5,828 nt of DNA from positions 1-5,828 of the forward strand of contig CAJUSB010000164.1 in assembly GCA_910589115.1 (NCBI GenBank), given 5' to 3'. This document shows, piece by piece, positions 2,951 to 5,828 of the stretch. Each line of letters starts with the position of its first letter. Positions within the stretch are counted from its first letter, which is position 1. The notes under the pieces are model-generated. The model was not told where the DNA came from, searched no databases, and saw nothing but the letters and a program-made list of their open reading frames with translations. A program made the position numbers and the translations under genes. This DNA is from an uncultured Clostridia bacterium (lineage in GTDB: Bacteria; Bacillota; Clostridia; Oscillospirales; Butyricicoccaceae).

Positions 2951-5828
2951 GTGAGTCTTGAATCTGTTTTCAAATTGTCGCTTATCATGAACATGATTGA
3001 CAACCTTTCCGGCCCGATGGCAAATATTTCGTCACGCGTTGGCGAAAGCGTTTCCCGGCTGGATGCGCTGAGCGCACGCTTCGGCGGCATGGCGAAAACC
3101 GGCGCGGCAATGACTGCAATGGGAAGCCAGATCGCCGACGCTGCACTTGCCCCAGTCGCAGCAACTTTCGAGACACAGCGGGCACTTGGCGAGCTGTCTT
3201 CCCTCGGCGTGCAGGATTTAGATGCACTTGAAACTGCTGCCCGCAGCTTCTCCGACCAGTGGAGCGGTACGTCAAAAGCCGATTTTATAAGTGCGGCTTA
3301 TGATATCAAAAGCGGTATCTCTTCCCTGAGTGATGAGGGCGTTGCAGAGTTCACCAGTCTTGCCGCCCTGACTGCTAAGGCAACCAAGGCAACAGCGGGT
3401 GAAATGACTTCACTTTTTGCCACTGGTTACGGTATCTATAAAGGGTATTATAGTGACCTGAGTGATATCGAATTTGGCGAAATGTTTTCGGCGGGAATCT
3501 CTGAAAGCGTGCGTGCATTTAAGACCAGCGGTTCCGGCATGGCGCAGGGCATCCAGACGCTCGGCGCGTCAGCCACGACCGCAAACGTACCTTTAGAGGA
3601 ACAGCTCGCCATATTGGGTATGCTGCAAGCAACAATGAGCGGTTCGGAGGCTGGCACGAAATATAAAGCCTTCCTCCGTTCGGCAGCGAAGGGCGGCGAG
3701 GCTTTAGGCCTTTCCTTCCTTGACGCAAATAATCAGCTTTTGTCCATGCCGGAAATCCTGGAAAAGCTGAGGGGAAAGTTCGGCGAGACCATGGACGCCG
3801 CCGAAAAAATGCAGCTGCAAACGGCTTTTGGAGATACGGAAGCAGTCGCTTTAATTGACCTAATGTATTCCAAAACCGGGGATTTACAAGATAATATTTT
3901 GAACCTCTATGATGCAATGGGACAGGGTACTGGCGTTGCAGAAAAGATGGCAGGCGCTATGCAGGAAACCGAACCGGAACGGTTTGAACGGCTGCAACAG
4001 CGCATTCATAATGTGGCAGAATCGATAGGCGGTTCCATGCTGCCTGCAATTAACGATTTCCTAAGTTTAGGAGAGCAGATGCTGGCAAAGGTCGGCGCGT
4101 GGATTGAAGAAAACCAGGAGCTTGTCGGGGTAATCATGATGATTGTGCTGGGCATTGGCGGTTTCCTTACGATTAGGGGCGCGGCGCTTACCGTAATCGG
4201 CGGAATCGGGCTTGCATTTACACGGGCTGCTGCACTTGGAAAAAACTTTATTTCTGCAATCAAAGGGATACCAAAAACGCTGTCAACAATACGGACTTTT
4301 GCGGTGGGCGCAGGGGGTGCAGTTCGAACCGCATTCAGCGCGATCCGTTCAGGCGGAAGCGTGGCGGTATCTGCCATTCGGAGCATTGCAGGGCCGTTTG
4401 CCAGTGCAGTTGGCGGTATGATTTCAAGCCTTGGCTCGCTTGCTGGGGCGCTTCTGGCAAATCCGATTACGTGGGTCGTTATCGGCATTGTTGCAGTAAT
4501 TTCCGCATTGGTTCTTTTATGGAATAAATGCGAGTGGTTTCGTGATGGTGTGACTGCACTGATCGGTACCGTCAAAGAGAAAATCAGTACAGCGATTGAC
4601 GTTATAAAGGGTATTTTGGGTGCAATCGTCAGTTGGTTTGGTTCAGCGCTGGAATCCGCAAAAGCGGTAGTTTCCGAAAAACTGAACAACATCCGGACGA
4701 CCTTTGAAAGCAATGGCGGCGGCATCCGTGGTGCGGCTGCGGTTGCGATTGAAAGCGTAAAGAACATATTCAGCACAGGTTTTAGTTTCCTTGACAATCT
4801 GACAGGCGGCAGGCTGTCCGCAATCCGGGACAAGTTTTCTGAGAAATTGGCTCCGATTTCCGGCATGGTCGGTGCGGTTATGGATGCGGCAAAAACAACG
4901 GTCTCCCAGCAGCTTGACAGCATCCGCACCGCTTTTGAAAGCAACGGCGGAGGGCTTCGCGGAACAGCAGCAGCGGCCCTTGAAAGCGTGAAAGCGGTAT
5001 TCACTTCCGGCTTTATTTTCCTTGATAATCTGACAGACGGTAAACTAGCCGCGATCCGAGACAGGTTTTCTGAAAAATTGACGGCAGCGGGCAATGCGGT
5101 CAGCTCGGCGCTGGAATCGGTTCAGGCAGTTGTTTCCGAAAAGCTGAACCATATCCAGATGGTTTACCAGAGCCACGGCGGCGGGCTTCAAGGTGCGGCG
5201 GCGGCAGCAATCGAGGGTGTGAAAAACATTTACAGTATGGGCTTTTCTGCGCTGGATGCTGCCACGGGCGGCAGGCTTTCCGAAATTCGGAATAAATTCT
5301 CGTCCGCAATGAGTGGGATTGTGCAGGGTGTCCGGCAAGGCTTTACGAATGTACGGACAGCGTTTTCAGTTGGTCTCAATAATATCCGCAATATGATTTC
5401 CGGAGCTGTAAACTGGTTTTTCCAGTCTGGCCAGCGGGTGGTGACAACCTTTGCAAATGGTATCCGTTCTGCCTTTGGGACTGCGGTTTCAGCGGTAAAA
5501 GGCGGCTTGCAAAATATTTGCAATATGCTTCCCTTTTCTGATGCAAAGGAAGGGCCGCTTTCAACCTTAACACTTTCCGGGCAGCGCACTATGACGACCT
5601 ATGCACACGGCCTGACGCTGGCGCAGAATGCTCCGGCAGAAGCAATAGAGCAAGGACTTACGCGAACACGCGCTGCATTGACCCGTGAGGAACCCAAGAA
5701 AATCAGTATTCGAAATTCCGATAATGTACAGTCTGATGAAGACTCCAACAACGGCGAAAGCAGCGGCAAAAATGTGATTATTCAGAAGCTGCTTTTGCAG
5801 GTTGATCTAAAGAAAATTAAGGATTTGC
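2951..5828 (+). CDS. Phage tail tape measure protein, TP901-type (3' end outside the window)
   Basis: The tape measure runs inside the growing tail tube, fixes its length and is expelled during DNA injection. The frame is open from GTG 2951 to the window edge, 959 codons. It begins VSLESVFKLSLIMNMIDNLS, a typical tape measure opening. Residues about 60-390 match the TP901-type core: LGELSSLGVQDLDALETAAR, then AEFTSLAALTAKATKATAGE, then LEEQLAILGMLQATMSGSEA, and AFLRSAAKGGEALGLSFLD. Two hydrophobic segments follow, roughly residues 391-423 and 504-524 (NPITWVVIGIVAVISALVLLW), which may insert into the host membrane. Residues 574-804 are three tandem 77-residue repeats. The end of the visible part, NVIIQKLLLQVDLKKIKDL, looks like the C-terminal motif of related proteins, so probably only a few dozen residues are missing. 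At about 0.15 nm per residue the tail would be near 140-150 nm. A long open frame on the opposite strand is a shadow. Confidence 0.92.
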   Translation, partial: MSLESVFKLSLIMNMIDNLSGPMANISSRVGESVSRLDALSARFGGMAKTGAAMTAMGSQIADAALAPVAATFETQRALGELSSLGVQDLDALETAARSFSDQWSGTSKADFISAAYDIKSGISSLSDEGVAEFTSLAALTAKATKATAGEMTSLFATGYGIYKGYYSDLSDIEFGEMFSAGISESVRAFKTSGSGMAQGIQTLGASATTANVPLEEQLAILGMLQATMSGSEAGTKYKAFLRSAAKGGEALGLSFLDANNQLLSMPEILEKLRGKFGETMDAAEKMQLQTAFGDTEAVALIDLMYSKTGDLQDNILNLYDAMGQGTGVAEKMAGAMQETEPERFERLQQRIHNVAESIGGSMLPAINDFLSLGEQMLAKVGAWIEENQELVGVIMMIVLGIGGFLTIRGAALTVIGGIGLAFTRAAALGKNFISAIKGIPKTLSTIRTFAVGAGGAVRTAFSAIRSGGSVAVSAIRSIAGPFASAVGGMISSLGSLAGALLANPITWVVIGIVAVISALVLLWNKCEWFRDGVTALIGTVKEKISTAIDVIKGILGAIVSWFGSALESAKAVVSEKLNNIRTTFESNGGGIRGAAAVAIESVKNIFSTGFSFLDNLTGGRLSAIRDKFSEKLAPISGMVGAVMDAAKTTVSQQLDSIRTAFESNGGGLRGTAAAALESVKAVFTSGFIFLDNLTDGKLAAIRDRFSEKLTAAGNAVSSALESVQAVVSEKLNHIQMVYQSHGGGLQGAAAAAIEGVKNIYSMGFSALDAATGGRLSEIRNKFSSAMSGIVQGVRQGFTNVRTAFSVGLNNIRNMISGAVNWFFQSGQRVVTTFANGIRSAFGTAVSAVKGGLQNICNMLPFSDAKEGPLSTLTLSGQRTMTTYAHGLTLAQNAPAEAIEQGLTRTRAALTREEPKKISIRNSDNVQSDEDSNNGESSGKNVIIQKLLLQVDLKKIKDL
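4670..5362 (+). repeat. Three tandem 77-residue (231-bp) repeats in the tape measure gene
   Basis: Units are 4670-4900, 4901-5131 and 5132-5362, with no gaps or length change. Each starts V-S-(E/Q)-(K/Q)-L and contains S-(N/H)-G-G-G-(I/L)-(R/Q)-G, then GF-(S/I)-(F/A)-LD, then a (R/K)-L-(S/A)-x-I-R-(D/N)-(K/R)-F-S motif. By hand count, the first 60 residues of units 1 and 2 share 42 identities and units 1 and 3 share 39. The last 17 residues are much less conserved, and unit 3 drifts into unrelated sequence at its end. The length equals 7 x 11 and 11 x 7 residues, which suits a continuous helical or coiled-coil rod. Confidence 0.88.

Noticed and set aside
4006..5094. Long open frame of 362 codons on the minus strand
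   Set aside because: It lies wholly inside the tape measure gene, has the low-complexity Ala/Pro/Ser composition expected of an antisense shadow, repeats itself only because the tape measure repeats do, and has no convincing RBS.

Overview
The window is part of the late (tail morphogenesis) operon of a contractile-tailed (myovirus-type) phage or prophage. All genes lie on the + strand, in the order tail sheath, tail tube, tail assembly chaperone (with a -1 frameshifted long form), tape measure protein. The host cannot be named. Strong AGGAGG-type ribosome binding sites, a GTG start, mid-range base composition and the style of the sheath and tape-measure proteins suggest a Firmicutes-type (Clostridia-like) prophage; this is an inference of modest confidence.

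Layout. Bases 1-54 are the end of a mobile element whose terminal repeat TTTCACGGATTCAGG finishes at 54. A short leader with an RBS follows, then a sheath gene starting at 113. The sheath frame is broken at 1277-1279 by what looks like one extra T, and the conserved C-terminal sheath domain continues in another frame to 1559. Exactly at the sheath stop codon sits a 295-bp non-autonomous transposable element (1561-1855). It has 18-bp perfect terminal inverted repeats, a 5-bp target duplication (GTAAT) and a 31-nt internal palindrome. The tail tube gene (1878-2330) follows, then the chaperone (2364-2714) with an A_AAU_UUG slippery site (2696-2702) giving access to a -1 extension ending at 2929. 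A tape measure gene starting at GTG 2951 is open to the end of the window and carries three tandem 77-residue repeats.

Working together: the sheath and tube are the two concentric layers of a contractile tail. The tape measure sets tube length, and the two chaperone forms (short and frameshifted, like lambda gpG and gpGT) coat it during assembly. The frameshifted sheath plus two insertions of the same transposon family suggest a prophage starting to decay, unless the sheath shift is an assembly error or a genuine recoding event. I found no defence system, RNA gene or CRISPR array. The most unusual parts are the element at the sheath stop codon, the split sheath and the slippery chaperone.
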